Below, piece by piece: positions 31,410 through 42,375 of a stretch of DNA of 64,000 nt (its first letter is position 1; every line of letters begins with the position of its first letter). Under the pieces are notes generated by a model that saw nothing but the letters and a program-made list of their open reading frames with translations, was not told the origin of the DNA and searched no databases. Source of the DNA: Saccharum officinarum (taxonomy: Eukaryota > Streptophyta > Magnoliopsida > Poales > Poaceae); assembly GCA_020631735.1 (NCBI GenBank), contig CM036160.1, positions 5,626,407 through 5,690,406 of the forward strand, read 5' to 3'. Both the position numbers and the translations under genes were made by a program.

Positions 31410-32470
31410 TGTAAGGAAAATGGACCCTGAGCCCATTTATTTTGGATTTTGGTGTTTGATGATCAACCAGACCAAATTGGACTAACGTGTTTGCGAGTGT
31501 TAGTTTTTATAGTTCAATAGGTTGCAAACGTGACATGGATGAAGGTGACGTGACGACCTGATGATCAACACCTCAAGCAAGACCTTAGAAGCACAATAGA
31601 AGACCCAAGAAACCAAGCAAAGTCCAAGCACAAAGATAGAAACCAAGTCGGACGCAAGATCGCGAAGAAATGAGCTCGACAGAGGTGATCGGACACGACC
31701 CTTATGAGGACCAGACGCGTCCGATCAGTTGCTCGGCAGCAATAGGCATCAACAGCAGTGATCGGACACTGAGCAAGGCAATGCTCAGACGCACGAACTT
31801 CACTGTTCATCATCGCGGCAACAACTCAGTGAGGACCGGATGCAGCAGCTGTGGACGACTGGACGCGCCAGGCAGTGGTGTCCGATGTAGTCCAGAAAGG
31901 TTCCAGAGCAGCGAAATGTTCACTGGACACGTCAGATGGTAAGCGACCGAACTCGCCAGAGAATCCGATCAAAGTGAGCGCCAACGGTCGGCTTCAATGG
32001 TCAGGACGACCGAACGCGTCCGATCAGGATGAACTGCCCATCTAGTCAATGGCAGAAAGCTAGGTTTCGTCCCTAACGGCTACTTTCTCCATGGGACTTA
32101 TAAATAGACCCCCTAACCAGCCATTTGAGTAGTGGAGAGCTGAGAAAACATACCAAGGGTGTTGCTACACCATTGTAGTGATCTCCACTTGCATAGTGCT
32201 TAGTGTTTCATTAGGTGATTAGCGTAGGTGCTTTTGCAAAGTGCTTAGGTTAATTAGACCACTGCTTATGCGCTTGCTCTAGGTTTAGGCCTATTGTTTA
32301 GTGAGGTTTGCACACCTCTCATGTCTCGGTGCTTGCGCGCACCATTGTTGTACTTAGCTGGGCTTGTAGTCGTGCTGCTCGAGTTCATCACCGGCCACCG
32401 TGCCATCAACATCACGAGGTCATCCATTGCTGGGCAAGAGGTACCCTATGAAGGGGTTGTACCAGGTGCT
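31410..32470 (+). mobile_element. Copia (SIRE-like) LTR fragment or solo LTR
   Basis: It starts TGTAAGGAAAATGGACCC and continues with TTTTGGTGTTTGATGA, typical of grass SIRE-type LTR starts. A TATA box CTTATAAATAGACC lies at about 32097. Between 31650 and 32040 it contains many CCGGACGC/GCGTCCGATC words. No internal region follows, so it is a solo or truncated LTR; the right boundary is uncertain. Confidence 0.55.
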
Positions 32471-32479
32471 CGCTATCGC

Positions 32480-32645
32480 CAAGGGCAGATCTAGGATGAG
32501 GACAAAACAGGGGGCTAAACTATGAAGATTTAGGGCTATATCTAGAGATTAATGGTGATTTGAGCCTAAGTAACAGTGATTTAAGGTAGAAAATCATGCT
32601 CACAAGGGGGCTGCAGCCCACCCAGCCCCCCTGGATCCGCCCCTG
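32480..32645. mobile_element. Small hAT-like MITE
   Basis: Ends CAAGGGCAGATCTAGG and (minus strand) CAGGGGCGGATCCAGG; flanks GCTATCGC and GCTGTCGT match at 6 of 8 positions, like a decayed 8-bp duplication. 166 bp. Confidence 0.6.
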
Positions 32646-32653
32646 GCTGTCGT

Positions 32654-33224
32654 GTCCATGTGCGGATCCTAGGTGAGCCGCTCGGTCCCCGGCCCAGCGC
32701 GCCGCCGCAGCCAGCTTCCCCGCCATCCGGAGCCCAGTTGAGTCCTTTCACCACCCCACACATGGCTTCTGCAGCTGGCCGTGCTGCCGGTGAGTTGTTG
32801 TCGTGTGAAACCTTGCGTCGCTCGAATAATCTCGAACCATCGCACGTGCCTAGGAAATAGAGCAACAGCAGCACGGCACAGGAGGATACGCGTGATTGCT
32901 CGCGCACGGATCATTCCGCGCTTACGGGGCCAATTTTTCCAAGTCCCAAAAGATTGGCGGGTGGGATTGGAAGCTGTTGGAGATGCGATTTTTCAATCTT
33001 GCCAAAAATCAAAGGATTGGGAGAGTTTTCAGGGAACTCTTGGAGGTGCTCTTAGAATCTTGTTTCCCTACTAAATTTACTCTATCACCTTCAAAGCCTC
33101 GAAGCGCTTATGCATGGTATTGAGATCCACCATGCCGGAGTATGAATACTCATTCTCCACCATGGGAAAAAATTCGGTTCTCTCCTTGCCTTTGTCTTTC
33201 GTACTTGGTTTTGGTAATTCCATT
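32654..33224. other. Intergenic, nothing recognised
   Basis: GC-rich to about 32930, then mixed. Overlapping short frames on both strands have no recognisable motif. Confidence 0.4.
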
Positions 33225-34685
33225 CTTGTTCTTAAGGACCTTAATTTTTGTATGAAAATTTGCTATGAACATTGTTAACTTATTGTATCTAAGGGCTATC
33301 TACTTTGCTTTGTAAAGAACTTAGGAGATAAGAAGTTTTGAGGTTTGGAATTTGCATTGGCTAATCTCTGTAGAAGAACTTAGTACATTAGACGTAAGAA
33401 AATTATTATGAACACTTGTAAGTGCACTTGAGACGAAAATCTGAATAAGTCCATAAGAACATTTTAGTTTTTTTTCCTCTAAAAAGAGACATACTGGTGG
33501 TCCCCATATATATACTTTGGGTACGCGGGCTGCTGCTGGGAAGCAAAATGCAAAAATGAGCCAACGCGTTGGGCTTGGGCCAAGACAAAACTGAGCAGAC
33601 TTTGGGCCGGGCAAAAAAAAAAGCTGGTCAACTCCACACCGACGAAGAGGTGACAGGCGAGCGGGGATGGAGAGGGACGCGATGCGCGGTGGCGGCGCCG
33701 AGTGCCGTGGGGAGGAGGAAGAGCGCGTGCCGCCACCTGGCGGAGAGGATGGCCGAGGCGACGCCACGCTTTCCCACCACATGCAGAGGCGCTCTCGACG
33801 ACTCCAGTTACGGTCGATTTGCTCCCCAGTCCCCACCTCACAGTCCAGAGTCCACAGCCTCTTCTGTTCCGATTGCAGCAGGAGCAGAGTAGCCTGGCTT
33901 AGTTGAATAGTTGATGCATTGCAACTCGCAACAGGAGGGTCTGTGATTGAACTAGCCTACGAGGAATAGTAAAGCACAAATAATTAGTGGCTCGTATGTG
34001 CAATCTTAATACTGTAGGTACAGGATCAATCCTTCTTTTAGCTTCAAAGCTTTATGATCTTCTTTGGCGTATTTCTGATTCATTTTATACAGGCATAGTC
34101 CCTTTTCCCCCCCTCTGTTACAGTTTTGTGTTCCATTTTATACAGACATAGTCCATTCATTTTTTTTTCCCGTCAGTTGCAGTTCGTGCACCAAACGCAG
34201 TCCTTTTCACTAACACTCTGACAGTAGTTCGTTGGACCCAATTTACAGGCATCAAGCAATTAGGGGGAACATGTTTGAAATAAGAGAAAATGCTAGTGAG
34301 TTGATCAGGCATCGGTCAACAGAGTAGCGTGGCAGGAAAATGAACTGACAAAGACAAATATTGGCTTCATCCACCAGAAATTGCCATGACTTTTCCAAGT
34401 TCCTTGCGTGTGGATGGACTATGTTCAGGCTGTATCCCACCTGCTTCTCCTGTCCTTGTTTGTGACTTCAGTGCAACTCTTCGGCTTGATGCCTGTTGGC
34501 CTATTGTGTTCAATCGTTGACGAAGATTTCTTGACAAAAGTTTCCATTGCAGAGACCATCATCCACACGACACCTCGGCCCTCTTTATCAGGCTTGTCTA
34601 CCACTTTTTTTCCCCCTCAAAGCCTTGGACATATCTATACACAGGATAGCTGTCCACCATTCACGTCTATGCAATTCAGCCAAAG
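33225..34685 (+). other. Gene 3 upstream region, duplicate of the gene 2 upstream region
   Basis: Aligns with 9105-10839 in the same order, including the GC-rich island (33610-33850). It lacks the Stowaway MITE of the gene 2 copy and has ~100 bp of small indels elsewhere. A putative 5' UTR exon with CTATACACAGGATAGCTGTC ends at the GT donor at 34686. Confidence 0.7.
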
Positions 34686-34808
34686 GTAGGTTCTTCCACC
34701 AGTTAATTTAGCTAAATCATTTCCTGTGATCCAAAGTTCATGTATCTAATCTCTCATCGATACTATTATTATCTGTTGAATATCGTGAACAGGGAAGGGA
34801 TATTCTAG
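34686..34808 (+). other. Putative 5' UTR intron of gene 3
   Basis: Donor CAAAG|GTAGGTTC and acceptor TATTCTAG, 123 bp apart, matching gene 2 apart from the latter's insertion. The ATG at 34823 follows 14 bases later. Confidence 0.6.
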
Positions 34809-34944
34809 ATGCTTGAATCCTAATGGCGGAGATTGTCGGTTCTGCGGTTGTTCAGGAGTCAGTTAGCAAAATTCTGTCTTGTCTGCTTCAAAAATATGAG
34901 GAGAAACAGAACTCAATTGCGATCAGAAACCTTGAGAAGCTAGA

Positions 34945-35375
34945 TGTCATGTGGGGCCACGACTACCACCGTCGCAGGCGTAACCGCGACGTGAGGCGGG
35001 CAGCGGAGCGCGCTGAGCGCGATGCCCAGGCCAGCACGCACGATGCGCAGGAAACATCCAGTGGCTAGGATAGAAAGAAGGAAGATTTGATTTGCTATCT
35101 TTCCCTAGAATCAAGGATTAGTTAGTTTCCTTTTCAACAGCTAGAATCAAGGATTAGTTAGTTTCCTTTTCAATCAGTCCAAGAGGCTATATGTATGGAT
35201 CTAGGGCCATTTGATAAAGCAAGCTAGATCAATTATCCTAAACTTCCCTCTCTTCCCCAAAGACTCTCAAGCCCGATCACCGTGAGGGGTATAACCTCCA
35301 GATCGGAAGACACGGCTGACGGCTACGACCTTCGTAGCCGCGGGCCGCCTACCCACGATCTCCAGGCACTTGACA
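34945..35375 (+). repeat. 5' LTR of the gypsy element in gene 3
   Basis: 431 bp, pairs with 38479-38909. It contains a near-perfect internal ~38-bp direct repeat (CTAGAATCAAGGATTAGTTA and following, at about 35087 and 35131). Confidence 0.95.
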
Positions 35376-35390
35376 ACCTGGTATCGGCTA
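35376..35390 (+). promoter_or_regulatory. Primer-binding site of the gypsy element in gene 3
   Basis: TGGTATCGGCTAC lies three bases after the 5' LTR; close to the initiator-Met tRNA complement TGGTATCAGAGC. Confidence 0.7.
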
Positions 35391-35500
35391 CTAGACGATC
35401 ATCTTCCACTACTCCTTCCACCGCCGCCGCGCCATCAGCCCTCCACGCCCAGCCGCCACCACCACACTCCCCCTCCGCATCCACCGCTACTTCTGTCGCC

Positions 35501-37354
35501 ATGGCAGAACCCACGCTCGCTGATCTTCTTGCCCAGATGCAGGCCATGACCGCCGACCTTGCCGCGCTGAAGACCGACATGGCCTCCATGAAGGCTCAGT
35601 CCGAGTCATCCGGATCAGGGGGCGCCGATGGCCACCGTCAGCTCCGGCCGCGCGAGCAGGAGTTTCACCCGAAACACAAGAAGTGGGATTTTCCTCGCTT
35701 TGACGGCACCACCGATCCGATGCTCTTCACCAACAAGTGCGAGGCCTATTTCCGCCAACATCGCACCACGGTCGACGAGCGCGTGCTCATGGCGTCGTAC
35801 CATCTGGATGACGTCGCGTAGCTCTGGTTCATCCAGCTGCAGACGGATGACGGCACGCCGAACTAGAGCCACTTCAAGGATCTCCTCAACCTGCGGTTCG
35901 GCCCTCCCCTCCGTTCCGCGCCCATGTTCGAGCTCGCCGAATGCCGGCGCACGGGCACCGTGGCGGACTACTCCAACCAGTTCCAGGCTCTCCTTCCGCG
36001 CACGGACCGGCTCGAGGAGTTGCAACGCGTCCAGCTCTACACCGGGGGCCTTCTTCCACCGCTCAGCAACACCGTCCGGCTGCACCACCCGGCCACCCTC
36101 GCCGAGGCCATGAGCCTGGCGCGTGAGGTGGAGATGATGGAGGCCTCCCGTCCGCCGCCACCACTGCCTTTCCGAGCGCCCCAGCGCGGCGTTCTGCCTG
36201 CCCCGGCGCCACGGCCGGCGCTACTGACCCCCCAGCAGCCCCTGGCACTCCCGGCGCCACCTATACTCGGACAGCAGGGTCGCAGCGAGGGACCTCAACG
36301 TCGACTCTCCCCGGCTGAGATGGCGGAACGGAGCCGCCAAGGCCTCTGCTTCAACTGCAACGAACCGTACACCCAGGGCCATAACCGCTTCTGCAAACGC
36401 CTCTTCTTCGTCGACGGGGTGGAGGTCGATGACGCCGTGGACACTACGAAGGCAGCACACGCCGCGACGGAGGCACCAGCAGCCGAAGCAACCTGCTACT
36501 CCCTCCATGCCGTCGCTGGCGTTCCTATCGTGGACACCATCCAGATCACGGTGTCCGTGGGGGCGGCCTCCCTCCTCGCCTTGCTCGACAGCGGCTCCAC
36601 GCATAGCTTCATCGGCGAGGACGCGGCGCGCCGTACAGGCCTGCCGATCCAGGATCGGCCACGCCTGACCGCCACGGTCGCTAATGGCGAGCGCGTGGCC
36701 TGCCCGGGCGTCATCAGGAACGCCCCCTTCTCCATCAACGACACAGCCTTCCACAACGATCTCTTTGTGATGCCTCTTGCAGGGTACGAGGTTGTGCTGG
36801 GCACCTGCTGGATGGGCACACTCGGTCCCATCGTGTGGAACTTTGCGGATCGCGCGATGTCCTTCCACCAAGACGGCCGCACCATCACGTGGGCGGGCGT
36901 GCCGTCTTCGTCCGCCGCCAGTCTGCGCACCATCGCGGCGGCCAGTGGGATGCTCCTAGACGAGCTCCTGACCGCCTATGAGGACGTCTTCGCCACACCT
37001 TCAGGCCTGCCGCCACAGCGCACGCGGGACCACGCCATCGTCCTCAAACCCGGCTCGGCCCCCGTCGCCGTGCGGCCCTACCGCTATCCCGCGGTGCACA
37101 AAGATGAGCTGGAGCGCCAGTGCGCCGCCATGATTGAGCAGGGTGTCATCCATCGCAGTGATTCGCCCTTCTCCTCCCCGGCCCTCCTCGTCCACAAGGC
37201 CGATGGCTCATGGAGATTCTGCGTCGACTACCGCGCCCTCAACGCGCTGACCGTCAAGGACGCCTTCCCTATCCCGGTGGTGGATGAGCTCCTCGACGAG
37301 CTCCACGGCGCGCGCTTCTTCACCAAGCTCGACTTGCGCTCGGGCTACCACTAG
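35501..37354 (+). pseudogene. gag-pol: Gag, protease and first half of RT of the gypsy element in gene 3
   Basis: One frame from the ATG at 35501 (MAEPTLADLLAQMQAM). Gag: KWDFPRFDGTTDPMLFTNKC then FELAECRRTGTVADYSNQF; zinc-knuckle-like CFNCNEPYTQGHNRFC. Protease: LALLDSGSTHSFIGED. RT start: SWRFCVDYRALNALTVKD and LDLRSGYH. Three TAG codons interrupt it: 35819 and 35864 in gag (both at expected Trp sites) and 37352 in RT, where SGYHQ is expected. All three fit C-to-T type transitions, as expected for a methylated, silenced element. The long ORF from 35924 covers most of it. Confidence 0.9.
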
Positions 37355-38602
37355 GTGCGGATGCGCGCTGAGGACATCCATAAGACGGCATTCCGCACCC
37401 ACGACGGCCTCTACGAATTTCTGGTGATGCCGTTCGGGCTGTGCAACGCCCCGGCCACGTTCCAGGCACTGATGAACGACGTCCTCTGGGCTTACCTTCG
37501 GCGGTTCATCCTAGTCTTTTTCGATGACATCTTGATCTATAGTACCTCCTGGGCAGATCATCTTCGCCACATGCGCATCGTCTTCGAGCTCCTGCGCCAG
37601 CACCGCCTGTTCGTCAAGCGCTCCAAGTGCTGTTTTGGTGTGGACGCTGTTGCCTATCTGGGCCACACCATCTCAGCAGCCGGCGTCGCCATGGACCCCA
37701 GCAAGGTCCAAGCCATCCACGAGTGGCCTTGGCCCCATTCCGCGCGGGCGGTCTGTGGCTTCCTTGGGTTGGCAGGCTACTATCGAAAGTTTGTCCACAA
37801 CTACGGCTCCATCGCCGCGCCCCTCACGGCGCTCTTGAAGAAGGACGGCTTCACTTGGGGGTCTGCCGCCGAGGAGGCGTTCGGCGCACTCAAGGCCGCA
37901 GAAACTTTGGCGCCGGTCTTGGCCTTGCCGGACTTTACCAAACTGTTCGTGGTGGAATGCGACGCGTCGACATACGGCTTCGGCGCCGTTCTTTTGCAGG
38001 AGGGCCATCCCATCGCCTTCTTCAGCGGACCGGTGGCGCCCCGACACCGATCTCTCGCGGCGTATGAGCGGGAGCTCATTGGCCTCGTGCTCGCAGTGCG
38101 GCACTGGAGGCCATATCTATGGGGCCACCACTTCCTCGTCAAGACGGACCACCATAGCCTCAAGTTTCTGCTGGATCAACGCCTTGCCACCATTCCCCAG
38201 CACCATTGGGTTGGCAAGCTGCTCGGCTTCGACTTCGCCGTCGAGTACAAGTCCGGGGCAACTAACGTCGTGGCGGACGCCATCTCGCGTCGCGATGCTA
38301 AGGAGGACAGCCTGGGCGGTCTCCGCGCCATCTCGGCCCCGTGTTTTGACTACATCAGCCGTCTCCGCCAGGCACAGGCCGTCGACCCTGCCCTCTCCTG
38401 GGAAGACCTCGACGCTTTCCGCGCTTCATATCCAGATTTCCAGCTCGAGGACGAGCTGGGTCTCGAGGGGGCGAGAGATGTCATGTGGGGCCACGGCTAC
38501 CACCGTCGCAGGCGTAACCGCGACGTGAGGCGAGCAGCGGAGCGCGCTGAGCGCGACGCCCAGGCTAGCACGCGCGATGCGCAGGAAACATCCAGTGGCT
38601 AG
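37355..38602 (+). pseudogene. RT and RNase H of the gypsy element in gene 3, reading into the 3' LTR
   Basis: Same frame after the 37352 stop. RT: VMPFGLCNAPATFQALMN and the catalytic VFFDDILIYS. RNase H: VVECDASTYGFGAVLLQ, LIGLVLAVRHWRPYL, ending VVADAISRRDAK. There follow only ~60 residues and no integrase zinc motif or DDE core. The frame then crosses the purine tract and runs 124 bases into the 3' LTR, stopping at 38600. The join between RNase H and the tract looks like an internal deletion that removed integrase. Confidence 0.9.
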
Positions 38603-38909
38603 GATAGAAAGAAGGAAGATTTGATTTGCTATCTTTCCCTAGAATCAAGGATTAGTTAGTTTCCTTTTCAACAGCTAGAATCAAGGATTAGTTAGTTTCC
38701 TTTTCAATCAGCCCAAGAGGCTATATGTATGGATCTAGGGCCATTTGATAAAGCAAGCTAGATCAATTATCCTAAACTTCCCTCTCTTCCCCAAAGACTC
38801 TCAAGCCCGATCACCGTGAGGGGTATAACCTCCAGATCGGAAGACACGGCTGACGGCTACGACCTTCGTAGCCGCGGGCCGCCTACCCACGATCTCCAGG
38901 CACTTGACA
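38479..38909 (+). repeat. 3' LTR of the gypsy element in gene 3
   Basis: 431 bp, same length as the 5' LTR; preceded by the purine-rich GAGGGGGCGAGAGA. Confidence 0.95.
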
Positions 38910-40455
38910 CTACAGATGGCACACATCAGGCTGGAGGCTATTCTTCAGACTTCTGATAAGTGGGTTATCACTGATACATCCTTGTTGCGTTGGCGTAGGA
39001 AGCTTAAGTCTGCTGCTCAAGAGTGCGATGACACGCTGCACAGATGCAGGCAGAGAATCCTAGAAGATGAACACATAGAAAAGGAAGTAAGTAATTTCTC
39101 CCTTCCTAAGCGGGTTGTGCATGCTAGCGGGTCATTTGTTTCTTCTGTCTTTAACCACGATAATGACGACTTGAATAGATCCATTGTTCAAAGATTTGAA
39201 TGGTTTGCTGATGGTGCTAGCGAGTTTCTGAGATTACTAGAGCTTGGTGGCATGCCCCGGTGTCACATGGCCTTTGACCCTCTTATCAGGCACCTTCTTG
39301 CTGGGAAGATACTACAACATAGAATCATTAGGGCAAACAAATGCCCTTTGTTTCTACAGTTGGCACCATTTATTAGTGCAGAGCATGGAATAGAAGGTAG
39401 GCTTTACTTCGTGCAGAAAGATCGTAATGTGCCAGATGACGGCTTTTGCTTTAATGTAACGCTACAGCTTTCGGAGAGTACAGACATAGTTGGTGTTGCA
39501 ATTCAGTGCTTACAGCTGTTTGCCCCTCTTTTCATGTCTACGGTTGAAAATATTAGCAAAAGCCTTATGCAACTACCTACTGAAGACTTCTCGTGGGTAC
39601 CGTATGTTGATTCCCACCAGAAAAAATATTGGGATAATGTTCACAGATTTGGCCGTCAATGGTTTCGCCCAAACGCATCATGTTGCAAGCAGCATGATAA
39701 GGACAACCTTTGTCATAGTAGCAAGCTAGACAAGTCATCTGGATTACCATATGTTTCTCTAGAAACAGTTATTCATGTAGGTCTATGGTGCCAAGTCTCA
39801 CTCTCAGAGTCCGACAAACAGGGGGCGTCACTTGCCGGATGTAGAAGTTCTCTACGTGATCATCCATATCAGAGAGCTGGAGTCCTCTTTGCACCGCATG
39901 GCTCTTCAGAAGACATATTGCTTGTGGATAAGTTTCCTGCAATAGCAGCAACCAACACTGAGGAGCAAAATGGTTTGCATACTGTATTTACCTTGGGACA
40001 ACTTGAGCAGATCGTGCTGCCAAAAGCAATAGATTTCTTCTGCCAGAATGAGGAAGCAACAATCTACCAAATGCTTTGGAGGTCTAAGCATGGCACTGCA
40101 TACATTCAGGTTGAAAGAGCAAGCATCTTCATGCCAAGCACATGGCGAACGTTTCATGGAGCTAAGAGAAGGAAGCTGTTGCGAGGACTGGATGAGGAGT
40201 TGGAGTGCCTGACATATTGGGTCTCTCGCTTCCTTGACTTATGGGCTTCTCATGCATCCATCCAACTGGAAGGCTCGATCATGGACTGGTATCAGGAAGT
40301 AAAGGAAAAACACAAGCAGCACATCACTGCCACATGAAATTCTTGATCATATATCTACCATGGATCGATCAGCAAACGGAGAAATAAAAAAATGGAGTGT
40401 TCCTTGAAAGGAACAAAGCGTGGATTTACTGTTCATGACCAAGAACAAATATGTC

Positions 40456-41952
40456 TGAAAGGATCAAGATGTCCAAGAGGGGGGGTGAATTGGGCTTTTC
40501 TAAAAATTAATTACAAGAATTAAATCCTACAAGCCAAAGTTCACCCCTAATGCCTACTAGTGTTCCTTGTGATTCTACCGGTAAAAGTTTTGCACTCTAA
40601 GTTCCAATCCTAGTCTAGCATGGTAATTCTAGGAAAGTAAACCAAGCAAAGAAAGTAATACACGAAAGTAAATGCTTGAAAGTAAGGGTTAGGAACACGG
40701 TGATGTTTTCCCGAGGTATCGGAGAGTCGCCACTCCCCACTAGTCCTCGTTTGAGCACCCGCACAAGGGTGTAGCTCCCTCTTGATCCGCGCAAGGATCA
40801 AGTGTTCTCTACGGGCTGATTCTTTGACACTCCGTCGCGGTGAATCGCCCAAAACCACTCACAAGATGAGTTGGGTCATTCACAAGCTCGCTGGATCATC
40901 ACCAAACTCCCAATCACCACCAAACCGTTTAGGTGATGGCGATCACTAAGAGTAACAAGCTAGAACTCTCACTTGACCACAACAAGCCTAATGAGAAGCT
41001 GGATGCACACTTGCTACTCCCTAGTCACTAATGAGGGATTCTTAAACTTTGATTCTCAAATCACTACCCTCACTAGAGCTCTTGCACTTCCTTGCACTTG
41101 AAAGGTGTTTCTCAGCTGAACAAATGAGCAAGAGACCTCTAAAAGAGGTGGAGGGGATGTATTTATACACCCCACAGTCAAATCAGGGGTGACCGGACGC
41201 ACCGATCAGGGGTGACTGGACGCGTCCGATCGTGCAAGAACCTTACTGTACTTTGACCTGACACTCGTTCGCGTCCGATCAGTGATGACCGGACACGTCA
41301 GGTCAGCAAAGTACCTTACTGGAACGTCACCGGACGCGTCCGATCACTTCCCAGTCGTGTTCGATTAGATCTTTTACCCTCTGAGACACGTGTCAAACTG
41401 ATCAACGCGTCCGGTCCTCGCAGGGACCGTGTCCGGTCAACCAAGTTGAAACGCAGTGACTGTTAGTACTGACTGGACGCGTCCGGTCGAGACAAAGACC
41501 GTGTCCGATCAGGGGTAAACGGCTCAAACAACTTTAAAACGCGACGCAACTCGAACCGAGTTGCTTCCAACTGAACTTTGAGCTTTACCTGAGCTACCTA
41601 GTGCTAAGTTTGACAAGTGTGCACCACACTTAAACAAAAGACTCACCTAGGTCAAGCTACTCGCTCATGCCCCCCTTTATAGTACGACCAAAGGAAAGAA
41701 GCGAAGATCCTAACGACTATTCCGGATGTAACTCAACACCTTGACATCCGGAACTAACCGTCCTTAATCTTATCGTTGATCCTTTGAAAACCGAAACGAT
41801 TTCCACTAAGGGGCATGAATACCAAAGTGCCCAAAGCAGTTATCGACCCCATGACCTAACTTATCAAAGTTCCTGCAAAACACACGTTAGTCATGGTAAT
41901 AATGCGTTGTCATCAATTGCCGAAACCAACTCCCGGGGCCTAGATGCTTTCA
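40456..41952 (-). repeat. 3' LTR of the minus-strand copia element
   Basis: 1,497 bp, TGAAAGGATC...GATGCTTTCA on the + strand. It lacks ~110 bp found at about 48540-48650 in the other LTR. It contains a TATA-like TATTTATACACC (about 41159) and a cluster of CCGGACGC words (41195-41500). Confidence 0.92.
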
Positions 41953-41970
41953 ATCTCCCCTTTTTTGGTG
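41953..41970 (-). promoter_or_regulatory. Polypurine tract of the minus-strand copia element
   Basis: On the minus strand AAAAAAGGGGAGAT lies directly before the LTR start. Its position at this end sets the orientation. Confidence 0.75.
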
Positions 41971-42375
41971 ATTGATGACAACACTTAGATTTAGAAGATT
42001 TAAGAGTTTAGGTTTTCGAACATGCTTGGTTCACATAAGCAAAAGGCAATAAGCACAGGGGGTTGGGAATTGCTTATGTGTTTCAAGCCAACAGAGTGTA
42101 CTCACAAGATAAAATATGAAGAGTTAGTACACATAAAACATAGCTCATAAGAAATTGGAGTAAGGCATGAAAGCACAACCTTATGAGTTAGAACCAATTA
42201 AGTGACATGATATATAAAAAGAGATCTCACAAGCACATATGTCACACAATGCAGGGCGAGAAAGTAAACATGATGCATGAAAGTAGCACACAAAGAAAAA
42301 AAACAAAACCCTCTATCAACACGCCCCCTGAATCTACTCTCTCTCCCCCTTTGGCATCAAACGCCGAAAACAAAA

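Larger units (their letters stand above)
34945..38909 (+). mobile_element. Ty3/gypsy element (Reina-like), integrase-less, inside gene 3
   Basis: 3,965 bp with two 431-bp LTRs (TGTCATG...TTGACA), PBS, one gag-pol frame and a purine tract, flanked by CTAGA (34940-34944) and CTACA (38910-38914), 4 of 5 matching. I count about six differences between the LTRs (~1.4%), suggesting insertion around half a million years ago at common grass rates. The short LTRs and gag/protease style suggest the Reina clade; this is a judgement. Integrase and any chromodomain are missing, so its insertion needed integrase supplied in trans unless the loss is later. Confidence 0.93.
34823..40337 (+). pseudogene. Gene 3: Rx_N/NLR-N-terminus-like gene split by an LTR retrotransposon
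   Basis: The 5' part (34823-34944) encodes MAEIVGSAVVQESVSKILSC and on to NLEKL; the 3' part (from 38915) resumes at MAHIRLEAILQTSDKW and stays open to the stop at 40335. The 3,965-bp gypsy element sits between them with a target duplication CTAGA/CTACA, at the codon preceding the conserved Met42. Discounting it, the two parts are in frame with each other and with gene 2, and the C-terminus (SRFLDLW, GSIMDWYQEVKE) is complete. Blocks RFEWFADGASEFLRLLE, AEHGIEGRLYF, QWFRPNASCCKQH and KRRKLLRG are present; NB-ARC is absent. The 3' part could still be expressed from an LTR-driven transcript, since the LTR ends only 6 bases before its MAHIRLE ATG. Otherwise it is a recent pseudogene. Confidence 0.85.

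Noticed and set aside
32294..32494. 66-codon frame in a copia LTR fragment
   Set aside because: Lies in LTR sequence with no recognisable domain.
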